64,000 nt of DNA from Haliclystus octoradiatus (GCA_916610825.1 OU744447.1:10833751-10897750); one strand, 5' to 3'; positions 11,450 to 24,370 are shown, counted from the first letter of the stretch. Notes: a model not told the origin generated them from the letters alone. A program made the numbers and translations.

Positions 11450-13050
11450 TCCTCAATGATCTTGTTGCTTATTCGTTCTTCCCGTTAAATGGAATTTGCA
11501 TGCCACTTCTCAATTTCAAACTTTACCTTTTCTATAACACTTGAGTTGTTTCGGTGATGCCGGGCTTGTTCTGCTTCAATTGGTCCCTGTCTAGAGCTTT
11601 CAACGTCATCCATGTATATCTGGTTTCTTACATGTCCGCTCCGATTGCAGCCTCCTAATTATTTGGCACTCCTTATGGTTAATCAGGTTTCCAAGGTAAC
11701 AGGGTCATCTGCCGTCATTGATTATAGTATTTTCTTTAGCAATCTTAATAAATTCACCCTCTTTTAAATTTCTTTATTGGTACAAACACAGCACTGAGTT
11801 GCGTTAACATAGTTTGTGAGTTCATGTATCAATAGTGATATATATTCTTTTTCTTCTATCAGTGTAACTAATGTCAACTTCCTTGATGCTCCTGACTTGT
11901 TGCTTGTATGTGCTGTCTCACCGACAAGTGTCCATCCCAAAGCAAACTCAATTCCAATTAGTGCTTTGCTGTTTTCTATATTATTAGTCAACCTTTTGAA
12001 TTCCCTATGTAAGTCTTATGTATCTCTTCCGATAATAACGTTTATTTCTCCACCATCTGCGTTTGAAAGTTCCTTTATTGTTTTTAATTGTTTATTGTTT
12101 TTAAATAATTGTTTGCAAGGTGCTGCTGCTGCTCCACATTGTTTCTGTATTGCATATGCTGTTATTCTTCCTTTTTCATTCATGGGTTCAAGACATCCAA
12201 CAACGCGCTCATATTTCTGAGTAAGGTCTCTATGTTGGGTTCCACCAACAACTTCATATTGAATGGTTGTATCCTCACCAGCGGTTCCTAACGATTCTAC
12301 AAAATCTTTTCTTATCAGGGTTGTATCAGCTCCACCGTCCATCAAACATCAATCAGCTCTAACTTGTGTTGTCCTGCCAGGATTTTTATACCCAGTATCT
12401 ATCCAAATCGTTAGGACAGCTGCTGTTGAGCTGTTGATGCATCTCATTACTGTGTAATTTGATGCTGTCCTAGACTGTATGCTACTAGCTATCGAACGAG
12501 GCCTCTTCATGTGTATTTGCAGGTCTGTAAAGTAAGCTGTGATGTTTTTTTTCACAGTGCTCACATGTTACGTCTGATTTGCATTGTTATTTTATGGGAC
12601 TCTTTCTGGGACATCCAAAGCAATTATCTTTTCTTTTGCAATAATCAGACCTATCTGCCATTTCCAACAATTGAAACTGTTTGCAGTCTTCTAATCCATG
12701 TTGTTCACTTTTACATAGTTGTCATTTATGATAATGTGTTCCTTGTAAGGCAATAGCTTTTTCTTCCTTTATATTACTTTGATTCTTTTCTTGATGAAAA
12801 GTGAGTTTTCTTTTCTGCTATTTTAATATTGATGATAACAGTCTTCTTTCCAAAAGTTCTAAAATATATTCAGCTGATAATTGTTCCTCCTTCGCATTCC
12901 TTTTTCTTGATATTCTATTTTCCTGTGTCAGTTGATCTCCAATTTGGTCTTCAACATCTGCACCTGTCTTTCTCTTTAAATATTTGACGAATTCCTCATC
13001 TTCAATGTGGTGTCCTTTCCCTAATTCCTTCACGTACATCATGTGGGTGC
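11450..13050 (-). mobile_element. BEL/Pao LTR retrotransposon relic (Gag-zinc knuckle-protease-RT scraps)
   Basis: Read on the minus strand in order: a Gag-like segment at 13042-12818; a cysteine-rich zinc-knuckle region at 12740-12540, including TCEHCEKKHHSLLY typical of Pao Gag; a protease with MDGGADTTLI at about 12345 and a downstream INVIIGRDT/ALIGIEFALGW stretch; then, beyond a deletion, an RT scrap with YMDD at 11605-11616 followed by EKWHANS. Internal stops occur after CPRKSPIK and before CLMDGG, and the protease active site reads DGG rather than the usual DSG/DTG. Integrase and LTRs were not found. The element is dead and internally deleted. Confidence 0.8.
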
Positions 13051-13164
13051 GAATAGTTTTTACGAATGTCTAGATTGCGTGTTGATCTTTATCTTTGAAT
13101 GGTTTTAATCGTCTAAAGTTTCCAAATTAATTCATCAGATATGTTCTTATCAGTATTAACTAAC

Positions 13165-13565
13165 TTCAATGGTTTGGTAAGTTGGGGGGTTGGTTGATTT
13201 TATGATTGGTTAGTTAGTTTGTAAATTGGTTGGTTGATAAGTTGTTGAGTTGGTGGGTTGGTATTTGATCGGTAGGTTTATGAGTTGCTAGCTTTAATCA
13301 GACCATTTTGGTTGGTAGCTTAGTTTGGTTTTTCGTTTATGAGTTAGCTTATTGATTGAGTGGTTGGTTGATTCCTTAGGTGGTTAACTGATAAGTTTTT
13401 TGATCTTTTGGATGGTGAGTTTCTAAGTTGATTTGGCAATGGATTGCTCAGCTGATAGGCAGGTTTGTGAAATATCAGGTTGGCTACCTGGTAGATTGTT
13501 GGGATGGTGATTTGGTTGGATGGTTGATATGTGTTCTAGTTGGTAAATTGAGTGGTTGGGGGGTG
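13165..13565. repeat. Degenerate GTTGGTT-type minisatellite
   Basis: About 400 bp are dominated by variants of GTTGGTTG, GGTTAGTTAG and GTTGAT on the plus strand, with no constant period. This is an old decayed simple repeat; the ORF across 13428-13736 is a by-product of it. Confidence 0.7.
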
Positions 13566-13897
13566 TTTAGGATAGGATCAATTTGGTCAAAGAGTAACTA
13601 CATTTTTGCCATTAAGCATAAATTAAGAAACGAATTTGCATTTTGGTTAACATGGCTGTGTGTACTTTTATTGAGAAAATTATTACAGAATAATCGTATA
13701 TACACTATACAGTATTTAGCTATTTTGTATTATTAGATATTATCTAATACCAAAAGATAGTGTTTGGAGCTAAATATACTAAAAGAAGTCAAAAATTACA
13801 AATTCATAATTGTTACCTTATTTGTCTGATGATTGCGTAAGCATGAAACTATAAGTAACAATTATGAGTGTGTAGTCTTTGGCCGTTTTTCTTATAT

Positions 13898-13903
13898 TTT
13901 ATT
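13898..13903 (-). terminator. Candidate polyadenylation signal of MYND gene A
   Basis: AATAAA on the minus strand, about 90 bp beyond the stop codon. Position and orientation fit, but AT-rich DNA makes chance matches common. Confidence 0.35.
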
Positions 13904-13991
13904 TATATTATATATTATCATGTCCAATATATGTTTACAACAATGAAATTTTGTATTTCAAACTAGAGATAGTAAAACATTTGCATTCATA

Positions 13992-16900
13992 TTATCTACT
14001 ATGGGCTCTTTGTACAGTTACAGCGGGTATTCTATGTGGCATAGAATATATCTTTCTATAAGTGATATTACTCGATGTATTATTCGTCGTATGAAATTCG
14101 TTTGAATTTGTTCGAGCTGCTCCAGAAATAGAGGTACAAGTCTTTTTGTGTTCATCCCAACTAGATATCTGCAAATTGTAATTGTAAACAATCCAATGTA
14201 GACATATGACTGGATTCAATCATATTTTGTAGGTGTGAAGATATTTGATACCACTCATTTCGTTCCTCACAACCAAAGTAGAAAGTCACAATATTAATAA
14301 GTGTTGGAATTGACAAGGTTTTATGAATATAGCTAACGATGATCGTAATTATGATGTTTATGGCTAGTTTTGATTCAATTACTGTCAATATTTCAAGAAA
14401 GTAATAATAATTTATACATTGAAAAAAATTCGTTACAAGCAATTTTTGAATCAATAATCAGTTTCATTGAACAGTATCAGTCGAGGGTGAAGCTTGCTAC
14501 AATATGTCAACTCTATTTCTACATTATACTGACCTGACATTGTCTATTACAAAACCACACGGTACGACACCTTTGACAAATCAGGTTTGTGTATTTTTGG
14601 CAACTGAAACATTTTCTTGTTTCTGTTCTACTCTTTGAGAAATTCGGAATTAACGTTTTACAATTGTTTGATGTTGTTGTAGCAGTACTACCACTGGTTC
14701 TATTTCGAGATGTTTGACATGGGTCCTTTTCTTGGGAAATTTTCTATGGAGAGAATTCCAAAACAGTGTAAACAGTGTAATCTGTGTTAAAAACCAGGAA
14801 ATTATTGAAATTGTTATACATCAGGTTATTTTACACATGCATTGTATTTAATTGGTGTTGTTACTGTCGTTGTTTTATTTGTCAATTCTAAATATTAGTT
14901 CATCATCATCGTCATCATCATCGCCTCCAACTTACACTGACCGCCCTTCAATTACATGTTGAATTTAGGCGATAATAATTAATTAGAATATACTAGATAG
15001 AGGTTTGATAGATCTTTGTTATTAAATTTATTTTTAAAAGTTTGTAACAACTTTAAATTATCCTAGAAATACTAATTGTTTATTTGAGCTAAGTTTTGGT
15101 CTAAAAAAAGTTCAAAATTTCAAAGGTGGGTGGGCTAGACGGAACCAGTAAAAGGCTGTTGATACCATTTTCGTTACAATCTGAAAGGGTGGATGTGCAA
15201 GCTTGACAGATGTCCTAGAGTTCACTAACAATTAGCAAACGAGAAATCCATATCGTAAACTAGGCTACCGAGTTAACGATATGGGTTTTGAGTTTGTTGT
15301 TAGAGAACGAATGGGTCTAAATTTCAAGAGCCCACGAACAAGAGTGATTTAAGCATTTTAATAATCATTTAACATAACCTTTGTCTGGAACATCAATTAT
15401 CTCTCATCAATTTCACTACAACAATGATTTGTTTTCTAATTTAAAGGATCATTGATTTTTCATCAAATACAGTTGGAATGAAATTGCTACGAATATCATT
15501 TCAAAATATGACGCGAAGATTTCTACATAATTGTTTTTCAACATGTTTGCAATATTAAAAATATAGTAAGAGTTACATCTGAATATACCAAGTCCCAAGT
15601 TGTTACTTTTTTGAATTCAAGTTGAATTTTCAATTACAGAGTATACATTTAATTTGATTTTATGAAGAAATATTCAATCTATCACAGCTTGTCGCCATTT
15701 TCAAAACACCTGTTCTAGCTTTTTGGTTAAAATCGTGCAGGTATAAGACCTATACCTGCACCCGTATAGTGGTTACCATGGAATCTCTTGGGTTTGCCTT
15801 GACATAACTGCTAAACACGTGGTACAAATCGACCCATCGTGACTGGAGTTTTTTTCAAGTGATTATTAATACTATTTAATTCAAAATGATCATGTTTCCA
15901 TCCTATGTAGAGCCTAGTACAACGGGTTTGAAATTTTATTCAGGGATATACATGATTAGTTTATAGCTCCAGTTCATACCTCCCTTTCAATATAACTAGG
16001 TACTTCTCCTTTTGATTGTTGATTATCTTGTTGAATTTCAGAGATGAGACAATATGATTTTCCTAAGCGTTCAGCCCCATGTGATGTGCTTTGGTAATAA
16101 TTCATATCACCTCTACGTCTTCTCAACCAATCTTTATAAGAAATGTTATCATTGAACTTCATTCGGTATGATCTACCGCTGGAGTATTGACATTGCTGTG
16201 TGTTATCACTGGAATATCCCTGAACATTGAAGAAAAGAATGCATATACCATCACTCCAATAGATCGTGCTGCTATTCTTATGAATAACAACCAATAAAAA
16301 CAATGTTTGAAATTATGGTTTCTATGGACAGGTGCTCCTCTGTTAATTGTTGTCAATAATATGATCTCAACTTCATTTGACGTCATGAGAAAATTCTAAT
16401 TGATGGTATCGTGCTAAGAATAACGTATTATGGCCTCTCATTACCATCATGACGTCTATTGTTCTAGTATGTTCATGTAACTAGAACAATCTGCTTTATG
16501 TAAATAATTAACTAACTATGCGTACTAGTTTAGAGTATATAAATAGGGCACATGTTGACTCTTGTCAATACCAGTTTAAGCGTTGAAGTGTCCGTCTGCA
16601 ACATCCAATCATAATCATATGCATCAAGTTGGTGGGCTACATCTCCTCTGGATGAATAATGATTCACTAATTCTAATATTCAGGTAAACAACCCTGTAAT
16701 CATGTATCCAGCATTTTAGGGTCGATTGGTTGACGCCTAGAGTCTATATAGGAGTCTCCAACCAATCTAGTATTAAAACTGCATTAATTGTAATTAAAAG
16801 TTTCAATCGCGACATACCTGCTTCAAACGAGAGCTGAAATCAATTTGAATTAAATGTAACACAATATTGTTATTAAAATAAAGATAAATATTGTGTGCAA

Positions 16901-18268
16901 TTCAATTCGACTGCAGTTCTAGTAATCTCCATTTTCAATCGTACTTCATAACTCAATAGGGTTAGGAATGGCTTCAATTGTGATTGTAAAATAAATAAAA
17001 CGGCTTTCAAAGTATTTCTTCAAAACATCAACACAACGATGAATAATTTTGCATATTTCCAAAACCAAAATGAAACCTTGAAAATGTAGGTTTCTAGCCT
17101 GTTTTGGTTTCCTAGGCTTTACTTAATTATAGTCTCCCAACAATTCGGTTCAATATAACTTGGGCTTTTTCTGCATGGCCGTTAAATTATCAAGTCAAGT
17201 TAGTAAGTTATTTAGATCATTTTTGTCTAATGCGGTAGCACGTTCAATCGTTCTTATTCGTGGTAATAGACATCGTCATCCGTGCTGTCCACAAACACGA
17301 TAGAAAGAGTTCTTCAATTTTTGCCAATAGTGGCTCAAATTTTGTCCATCAAACGAAGTTTGAGTATAAAAATTCTATATTGCCTATAACTACAGTCAGA
17401 TAATATATAAGCTGTGCATTGTATATAAAAAGTATTATAGACTTTAGACATGAGAATGAATGTTTTTTAAATTGAGACTTTACTGAAAATATATCTCATT
17501 AGATAAATTACGGAGTTGTTGCTATCAATTACAGAAGAGTAAGTTAAACAGGAAGCAATTTTTGAGCAACAAACATGCAAATGGCAATCGTGTGGTAACC
17601 CTATATTGTAGGCTTGATATGTTAGTCGGTTTCTATCCATGATGATCTCCATCCCCCCTCCCCCGATGAGTTTACATCACTAAATATAGGTAGGAAAAGG
17701 ATTATATTGCACCGTATTATACACTTACCGTTCCTTCCATATTACCAGATGCTTCTCTTGTTGATTTCCTATCGTTTTGTTGACTTTCGCAACAAGGAAC
17801 ATGTGAACTCGTTGAGCCTTCACTGCCATTTGATTTGCTCGGGTAACACGGTGCATCTTCCCGACATCTTCTCAACCAATCCGCATGAGTCACATACCCA
17901 TTGGAATTCATCTGGTATTCATTTTGTTTGTTACTGTTTACACCTTTCACTAATTGTTTTTCCTTTTTCTTCCATGGTTTTTTAAACAAATTGTGCTCTA
18001 TATTCTCATTACGTGGCTCTTGAATAGAGGATGTAACATTATTCTCAGTTGAATCATGGTGTAAAGTTCGTCTAAGGTAAGGAGAATATCGTTCTGTATC
18101 AAATGCCTTTTGCGTGAATGTAGTTGGATTAAACTGATTATCTGTAGCGATTACTGTTCCAGTAGAAGCCCCATTGGAATAACGTAAATTTGCTGCTGAT
18201 TGTCTCAACTTGGATAAAGATGATCTAACCCGTATCATTGCTGGAATATCATCTTCTATGGAAATCAT
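13992..18268 (-). CDS. MYND zinc-finger protein with two DWLR modules, paralogue A (4 exons, 388 aa)
   Basis: Exons (minus strand): 18268-17729, 16219-15980, 14743-14534 and 14168-13992. All introns are phase 0 with AG acceptors and GT donors. Residues 1-115 are basic and Ser/Asn-rich. A first module has DWLRRC at 130-135 and QQND at 163-166; a second has DWLRRRRGD at 210-218 and QQDN at 243-246, so the tryptophans are exactly 80 residues apart. The C-terminus is a complete MYND finger: Cys 305, 308, 316, 319, 325, 329, His337 and Cys341, with CQ ending exon 3 and WDEHKKTC starting exon 4. MYND fingers are zinc-binding protein-interaction domains, often in co-repressors and methyltransferases; this protein has no SET domain or ankyrin repeats. 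An in-frame TAA lies just upstream of the ATG. A possible polyadenylation signal lies at 13903-13898. Function is unknown. A second copy lies at 27289-34569. Confidence 0.78.
16440..16684 (+). promoter_or_regulatory. Conserved intronic hairpin followed by a TATA-type promoter candidate, antisense to MYND gene A
   Basis: Within intron 1 of gene A a perfect 11-bp inverted repeat (ATTGTTCTAGT at 16458-16468, its complement at 16480-16490) is followed by TTTATGTAAA and then TATATAAATAG at 16536-16546. About 75 bp on, an ATG (16619) opens a 21-codon frame that ends at a CAG/GTAAAC donor (16683/16684). The hairpin and the TATA-like stretch are also present in the same intron of gene B (32085-32160), more diverged. 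It could be an antisense transcript promoter or an enhancer. Confidence 0.35.
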
Positions 18269-20552
18269 TTTGAATGCAATTAATTATAAATAAGGCATGG
18301 ACTTCCACATATAATTCCAAGTTATATTGCCTTTTTCATCAAGCATAAAATGAGAAAAAATAATAACACAAAATAGTAATTATATGTGAAAATTATATTA
18401 TAAGAAAATTACACATAAATATGGTACTTGAAGAATGGTAAAAGGATTTCTAGAATGAAATAAGTTAGATTTAACAAAATATTGTTTAGTTTATCCGTAA
18501 AATATTTAACTATAAAACTGTATATATTATAATATTCCATCTACTGAGGCTATACGTAAGAGGATACCCTACGCGTCCCTGTATTTGCCTGTCAAATATT
18601 TTTTTATAATAAGAATTTGGTAAATTAAACAACAACAACAACATATATAACTATAAACCATAAAAACATGATTTGTTATTCAACTCACATGATATTAACG
18701 TATTTTTTTGAAAAAATGTTCTTTAAAGACAATTCAAAATATTCAAGTTAAAATTCATGAATGATTAGCAAAGTATAGAGGGCGTGATTCATGCACCCTT
18801 TTCAAAGTCATTATTATATTTGTGACGCAGTTAAATTAATTTTTGAAAAATAAATGAAGAACATTTTTTATAAACATAACTCATACTACAATATTCGAGA
18901 GTAGTGTCAGATAATGCAGAAATAATTAGCAATAAGTGATTTATATAGTACACTCTATTAGTATTTCCTTCATTTGATAATTTATTTCAATTCATGAAGA
19001 GGACTGAAGACATGTTAGTTTTCAATATGTAAAAATCTTTTTGTAATTTCAGAGCAGAAGAAAAATTTAAAAGTGCCGGAAATGTTCCTCCTATGGATTT
19101 TTCTGAAGTAATATCAATAAGGATTAAATCATTTTCTTTCCAATTAGATTTTAAAGTACCCCTGTCAATAAATTTCTGGCAGCATTGATGAAAGAATAAA
19201 AGTTCTAGATAAGATTAAATATTTAAAAGACCAAATAATCGTTCAAATATTCCCTACATTTTCATTATTAAACAGCTTACACGCTCTGTGATCTGTGATT
19301 CACAATTTTAGAATACATATAAATATAAATAAACTTACCGTATATCTGTCTTGTTTATCTCCTTATAATTTGCTGAAATTGCTAGTGATCAAGCTAACTT
19401 ACGAATAATCAAAATGGATGCATGGTTCTCGAAACAAACGTCAAGCAGGTATTAACAAATATAAATTCTAAGTCACATCGAATGATTCAATCCAGATAAC
19501 AACTGACATCAGTTTATAATTTACGATGTAGTACATGTAATTGAGAAACTTCCCATTGGACTGATCGGATACACAGTTATAATAAATGGGATCCTGAGGA
19601 GATGTAACTTACCTCGGTCACTATGCGCGGAAATACAGAACAAAATGCACCAACTCACTCCCAGCAAGGCAAAAACTATTTGGAAAAGAGGCAACCGAGA
19701 AACCGCTGAGAAAGAAGCCAAACAAATGTATCATATTTACTTGAAAAATATGTATCCTGTAGTTTATGTAATACCAATTTGGAAAGTATCATTTATAGTT
19801 GCAAAATATCACTAAATATATCATACATATGTATTTAAGAAAGATATGTAGCATTAATTTAAAGTGAAATTTTTATATTTATAGCATTTCAACTTCCTCG
19901 TTATCTAATTCTCAAGCAGATTTCTTCACAATAAAATGATCTGTTATTTATCATTATCATCGATTCATGCCATCAACATTCCATCAATTTCTTAAAAGCA
20001 TACGTTCCTTTCTCGTTTTTTTATGTAGCCAGTAAGGCCTCAGATTACGGAGATCAATTCTTAAAAAATTTAAAATTTGATACTTCCCCTAAACTGCTGA
20101 GTTCGTAATATTATGTATAGCTTCGTTTCATTTGTAATTTGAGTTTTGCGTGATTAGAGTTGTGGTTTTGCTTTTCCACGATTGAATTTTGTTGAGAAAG
20201 CATTGAAAATAGCAAAAATAAAACGAAATGCAAATGTGCAACGTCAAGATTGAACAGATCAAGATTCAAAGTTTTCCTCTGAGGCTAACATCTTGGCTAC
20301 CCTAAATTAATATATTACAGACTTGCGACTTGCTGGAAACTTCGCATAGTCTTCAACGTACTTTTCCCGATATTCTGATACAATTTTTTGATGTTTATCA
20401 GGTATATACATAGCAGAGCTCCGTGTCATCTAATGTCGAGAAGGCTTACATGTAGGAAAGTATTCATAAGTGACAAAACATTGTCAAAATATAATGAATT
20501 AAAATCCAAAATAGGTGATTATTACCTTTAAAATAGTTCTAATAATACTTAC
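18269..20552 (-). other. 5' intron / upstream region of MYND gene A
   Basis: This stretch probably holds an intron between a non-coding first exon (20553-~20715) and coding exon 1. A block at 19551-19740 is conserved with 36236-36430 in gene B. On the minus strand it reads GTAAATATGATACATTTGTTTGG, then a CAG acceptor-like site and CGGTTTCTCGGTTGCCTCT. In A it could be read as an exon coding for a hydrophobic segment (19705-19613, GTAAGT donor, phase 1), but the frame and donor are not kept in B, so a regulatory block is likelier. Confidence 0.35.
18540..18650 (+). mobile_element. LINE 3' tail remnant
   Basis: It contains CCCTGTATTTGCCTGTCAAAT followed by A/T-rich DNA and a (CAA)n-like tail. 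The same TATTTGCCTGTCA block occurs at 33895, 43225 and (minus) 62985, where it ends LINE relics. Confidence 0.6.
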
Positions 20553-20715
20553 GTGGTAGCCAGATGCAGCGAATGTACAGAGGAAATCATTGGATATACG
20601 TACACCATCATCGGAATCAAAATGGTATATTTTTGATATGTCAATAAAATAACAAAACCAATTTCAAACGATTCATACAGGCCTTCATATAATACGTCCA
20701 CTGATACTTTCAAGA
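20553..20715 (-). other. Candidate 5' untranslated exon of MYND gene A
   Basis: It ends at a strong donor (CCAC/GTAAGTATT on the minus strand), and the same exon end and donor (CCAT/GTGAGTATT) occur at 37172 in gene B. Its only upstream ATG frames are short (MKACMNR then stop in A, MNR then stop in B), which suggests a 5' UTR exon with a small upstream ORF. It starts just below a TATA-like element. A coding role in another frame cannot be excluded. Confidence 0.45.
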
Positions 20716-20729
20716 TTCTTATTTTGTTT

Positions 20730-20860
20730 TATTGTAAAACGAGGCAATATAAGGCTAGTGTAGAAGGCTAATACGTCATACAGAAGTACAGCTGATATTG
20801 GCTACCTGGTTGACATGAAAACGAGTTCAATTTACTTTGTAAATTACATTGCAACGAACG
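20730..20860 (-). promoter_or_regulatory. Conserved promoter of MYND gene A: CCAAT, E-box, CRE, TATA-like
   Basis: On the minus strand, in order: CCAAT (20801-20797), the E-box CAGCTG (20794-20789), CRE-like TGACGTA (20778-20772), then CTACACTAGCCTTATATTGCC ending about 30 bp above the presumed start of transcription. About 70 bp are almost identical to 37345-37412 in gene B, far better conserved than the surrounding introns. Confidence 0.6.
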
Positions 20861-21440
20861 CTGGATTGTTTCAAATATGCCACCTATCATCATTCATTTT
20901 TACTATATTGATTTTGTACTTACTGGGATCCAAATAAATCCTTTATGGAAGTCGACGTCCACTAACTGATATCTCGAGAATAAGGTACGGTTGACTATGG
21001 GTATCACCGGAAAAGATCCATGATATTTACTTCACCAGTGGATGCTAGGATATGAAACTAGCGGTTAATACCTAAATGGATGCCAACCATTTTGAAATCG
21101 TATAAAATCGTATAGTATATTGTAATATCTCATCAACAGTTTTCCGTCAAAGATATATTCATGATGTTTTTTGGAGCGTACGGTGAGAAAGCACTGTTCA
21201 AATACAGAACCTCATGCAAATACATGGACTATGCCGTTACCTTTCATTCTATCAATCTGTAATGTTTTCAACGCATCTACAGTAGTCACCGAGGATAATT
21301 CAACATATTATTATAAATTCAACATCGCCACGACGATTCAAGTCAAAAACTACAATATTCCATAATGGTAGGGTATTAATTGATTGTTTTATTGCGCACA
21401 ATGTACCCCCGTACAATGCAACATTACTGATTAAGAAATA
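20861..21440. other. Non-coding block shared with gene B upstream region
   Basis: It contains ACTTCACCAGTGGATGCT (about 21040) and GATGCCAACCATTTTGAAA (about 21080), both present at about 37645 and 37690, and a CACGACGATTCA/CATAATGGTAGG block (21325-21375) present twice in B (37945 and 38145). No convincing coding frame is conserved. Confidence 0.5.
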
Positions 21441-21599
21441 TGGTATGTATCAAATTTGGCATAAACATCAGGATGACATAAACACCAACAGATATGAATT
21501 ATAATTTTCAAGTATCGAGTGAATTTTTTTTAGAAAAGATAGGTGTTCATGAATATAACCAATTATACGTTTCCTATTAACATATGTAATTCAGAAGCA

Positions 21600-22500
21600 G
21601 AATGGATATAATATCTGAGACACTTTCCACTAATTCTTCATTAGACCTACAATTGCAGTTCATAATTTTTAACTAGATCAACCGTTGTAAGTTCGAATAA
21701 TTATGCAGTTGATAATGTTTACCTCTAAACTGCTAGGCTTGTTCCATCCTTCGTCCCATGATATGTTTACAACCCCCTTTCTTCCTCCATACGAACGCAA
21801 AAACTTATGAATGTTTATGATATTTCATTTCTAGTTTACAGCAAACTCAAAATAATTTCCCGTCTAGCTGCTGTCTGTCAATTTCGAAATTAGTTACAAA
21901 ATTCTATTCTAATATTGACAATCATAACAAATTGACAGATTAGCCTTGACAATCGAAGTTTATTTGTTTGAGAAAAGAAAAGAACACAGATTAGACGTTT
22001 AGTGGGTTATGCCAGCTTAAAATATACTTCCTAAATTGTTGACTGCAAACTGGAACCACATTAATATACATGACATGCAAATTTTGATTGTAGAACTTTA
22101 TTATAAAAATGAAAACAAAGCTATTGAATTGTATCCCAAAAGGTATGTTACAAAAGTATCATTTGTAATACTATGAGATACTATCCCCTGATTCTTTATG
22201 AGACTTACAATTGATATTTTTAATTGGACTTTCCTTTGATAGTTCAGATACTCGGTTAGTAATGTTTACATCCAATCGGCTAGCCTAATTTTATTCCTCG
22301 TCCCATGATATTTCTGTTTAGAATGTACAATAATCCCCCCTCCTTTCCCCTAATAAAAAACACAGAAGCTCAGATCAGATTGAAAAGATACTGTACAATA
22401 CCTTATATTGCTTTAATTGTAATTTATTTGCTTTTCAAATGTTTTTGATATGTCATTTTTAGCTTATCGCAATATGATCAAAATATTTTCCCGCCAGATG
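21600..22500. repeat. Local duplication upstream of MYND gene A
   Basis: Two similar stretches share GTTTAC..C.AA..GCTAG, CGTCCCATGATAT and a downstream TTGATATGTCATTTTTAGCTTA-like region (about 21715-21870 and 22255-22500). Gene B has a single counterpart near 38545-38800, so A gained a local copy. Confidence 0.45.
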
Positions 22501-22550
22501 ATTTTCAAATTAGCAACATAATTGCTTTTTAATTCTTTCAGAAATATGCA

Positions 22551-22571
22551 TCGATATATATATATATATAC
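22551..22571. repeat. (TA)n microsatellite
   Basis: Short TATATA tract; a second one lies at 24003-24031. Confidence 0.8.
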
Positions 22572-23997
22572 AACTATAGAAAGAGAAAGTTGGTCCTGAT
22601 TTTTGAAGTATACTTTTTGGAAAATTCGATTAATTTTTTGTGTTACTATTTATCCATAGTTTCAAATGTACTTCAATTGACTGCAAACTGAAACACATTA
22701 CGCCTTGAATGTAAAATTTGATTGCTTAGATTTCGATAAATAAATTGACAAAATTAAATGAGTTTAGTATAACATTTGAAAATAAAGTTGAATTATAATA
22801 TTGAGCACCAAACAACAATTTTCCATAAACATGACAAAATCCGGAATGAAAATTGAAAAAGATTTTAATATAACATGGAGCATACACATATGAATAAAGA
22901 ATCGATGACAAAATTGAAAGTTAATAAATGGAAGTGAGGCATAAAATACAAACAATTTATCTTCGATTCAAATAAAATATGAATGATCACTTTAATAATG
23001 ACATTAGATAAATAGTTAAAGAGTCTACAGTTTATAACTTTCTAATAAATATGATTGACTAAAATATCTTAAAATATATTTATATATACAAATGTTGCTA
23101 AAAATTCATTATTAAATATCAATCTTAACATATAGTTTGCTTTTTTTTTTTCAAGTTTCATTACTCGATATGTTATCATACATATCTTAGTATATACCTA
23201 AAAGTATTTACATTACTATATGATTCATAAATCATAACAAATATATGATATGAATGATATGATGATGTAGTTAATAAGGAATGTTATAATTATTAGATGT
23301 TAAATCTTATCGCAAAGAAGATAGATGACAAAGGCTTTATTTAAATAATTACCCGAGATTAAGAAGTATATAAAAAAACTTAACAGAATATCAAATCTAG
23401 AATCTGAGCATCATAGTGTTTTTATAAATTTTCATCTTCTCAAAAAATAGAATAGAACTTGTAGCTGTTACCTGCTTTTTTATCTCAAATATATAATCTT
23501 TATTTGTGAATGAAAATACCAACCGATTGACCCAATCCTATTCTTCACATATTATTACACTTGTTTATTTATCACAATAAAAACAACTTTTTATTTTGGT
23601 TCAGAGGAAATTTAGAAATTCCGGTAAATCATGAAATAATAAATTATTGTCTGATGAACGTGAAACGTCGTAACATTTGTTGTAACTTTGACAATACTGT
23701 CCTTCTTAACTTCTTTATTGTTATTTATCAATTAGATTTTGTGTCCAGTAACAATCCAACAATCACGTACACTTAATTACAAAGATAATTCTTAAATATC
23801 TGCAATCTTATTGGGTATATTTATGGTTAGTGTTCTGATAATGAAAATGTGATCAAATTTGCAATGATGAGCAACAACAACAAGAAAATTGTATATACTT
23901 AAATATAACATGTAACCATAATCCACGTACAGAAAAGTATGATAGAGTTCTCCATTGTGCAGTTAACAGAAATTGCCAAATTTCATCATATAATTCC

Positions 23998-24035
<38 letters not shown>

Positions 24036-24239
24036 ATACCATCTAACTTTACATGGAGACATCTCTGCTGGTAACCATTATTCCAATATATTAACAATTG
24101 CAAAAATATACCAGCTACAGTCGGAATATCATGAATGACTTGATTCACTCTTTGTAATAAATAGGTAAAGTTTTATCCTTGAAATTTGATCATAAGATGA
24201 CTCAAACTCGACAAAAATATCAAGAAGTTTCATGATGTG
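22572..24239. other. Intergenic, AT-rich, partly paralogous to 38860-40700
   Basis: No gene is seen. Scattered similarity to the region upstream of gene B continues (for example AATCTAGAATCTGAGC at about 23395 and 39915). The ORFs here are short and unconserved. Confidence 0.5.
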
Positions 24240-24370
24240 AAATAATATAATTCGAAGCGGCTGCTGTGTATTGGTGACCTGACAAATATGCGTCATGAAG
24301 GTTAACCAATTGCAATTCACCCTTGAGGATTTTAACCAATGGCAGGATAGCAGCTTTATTGTAATAGCCA
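24240..24370. promoter_or_regulatory. Distal conserved element A with paired CCAAT boxes and CRE-like site
   Basis: It contains AATAATATAATTCGAAGCGG, CTGCTGTGTATTGG, GCGTCAT (24290-24296), TTAACCAAT (CCAAT at 24306-24310) and TTTAACCAATGG (24336-24340), then AGCAGCTTT. The same order appears at 40705-40860 upstream of gene B. It lies about 3.5 kb above the presumed start of gene A, and could be an enhancer, an alternative promoter, or a promoter of an unseen plus-strand unit. Confidence 0.45.

Noticed and set aside
11816-12756. Plus-strand ORFs of 60-134 codons
   Set aside because: Shadows of the minus-strand BEL/Pao Gag-protease frames.
13428-13736. Trp/Gly/Val-rich plus-strand ORF
   Set aside because: By-product of the GTTGGTT minisatellite.
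19521-19721. Minus-strand ORF resembling a signal peptide or membrane segment
   Set aside because: It begins with TTG rather than ATG, and neither the frame nor the GTAAGT donor is preserved in the paralogous block at 36236-36430.
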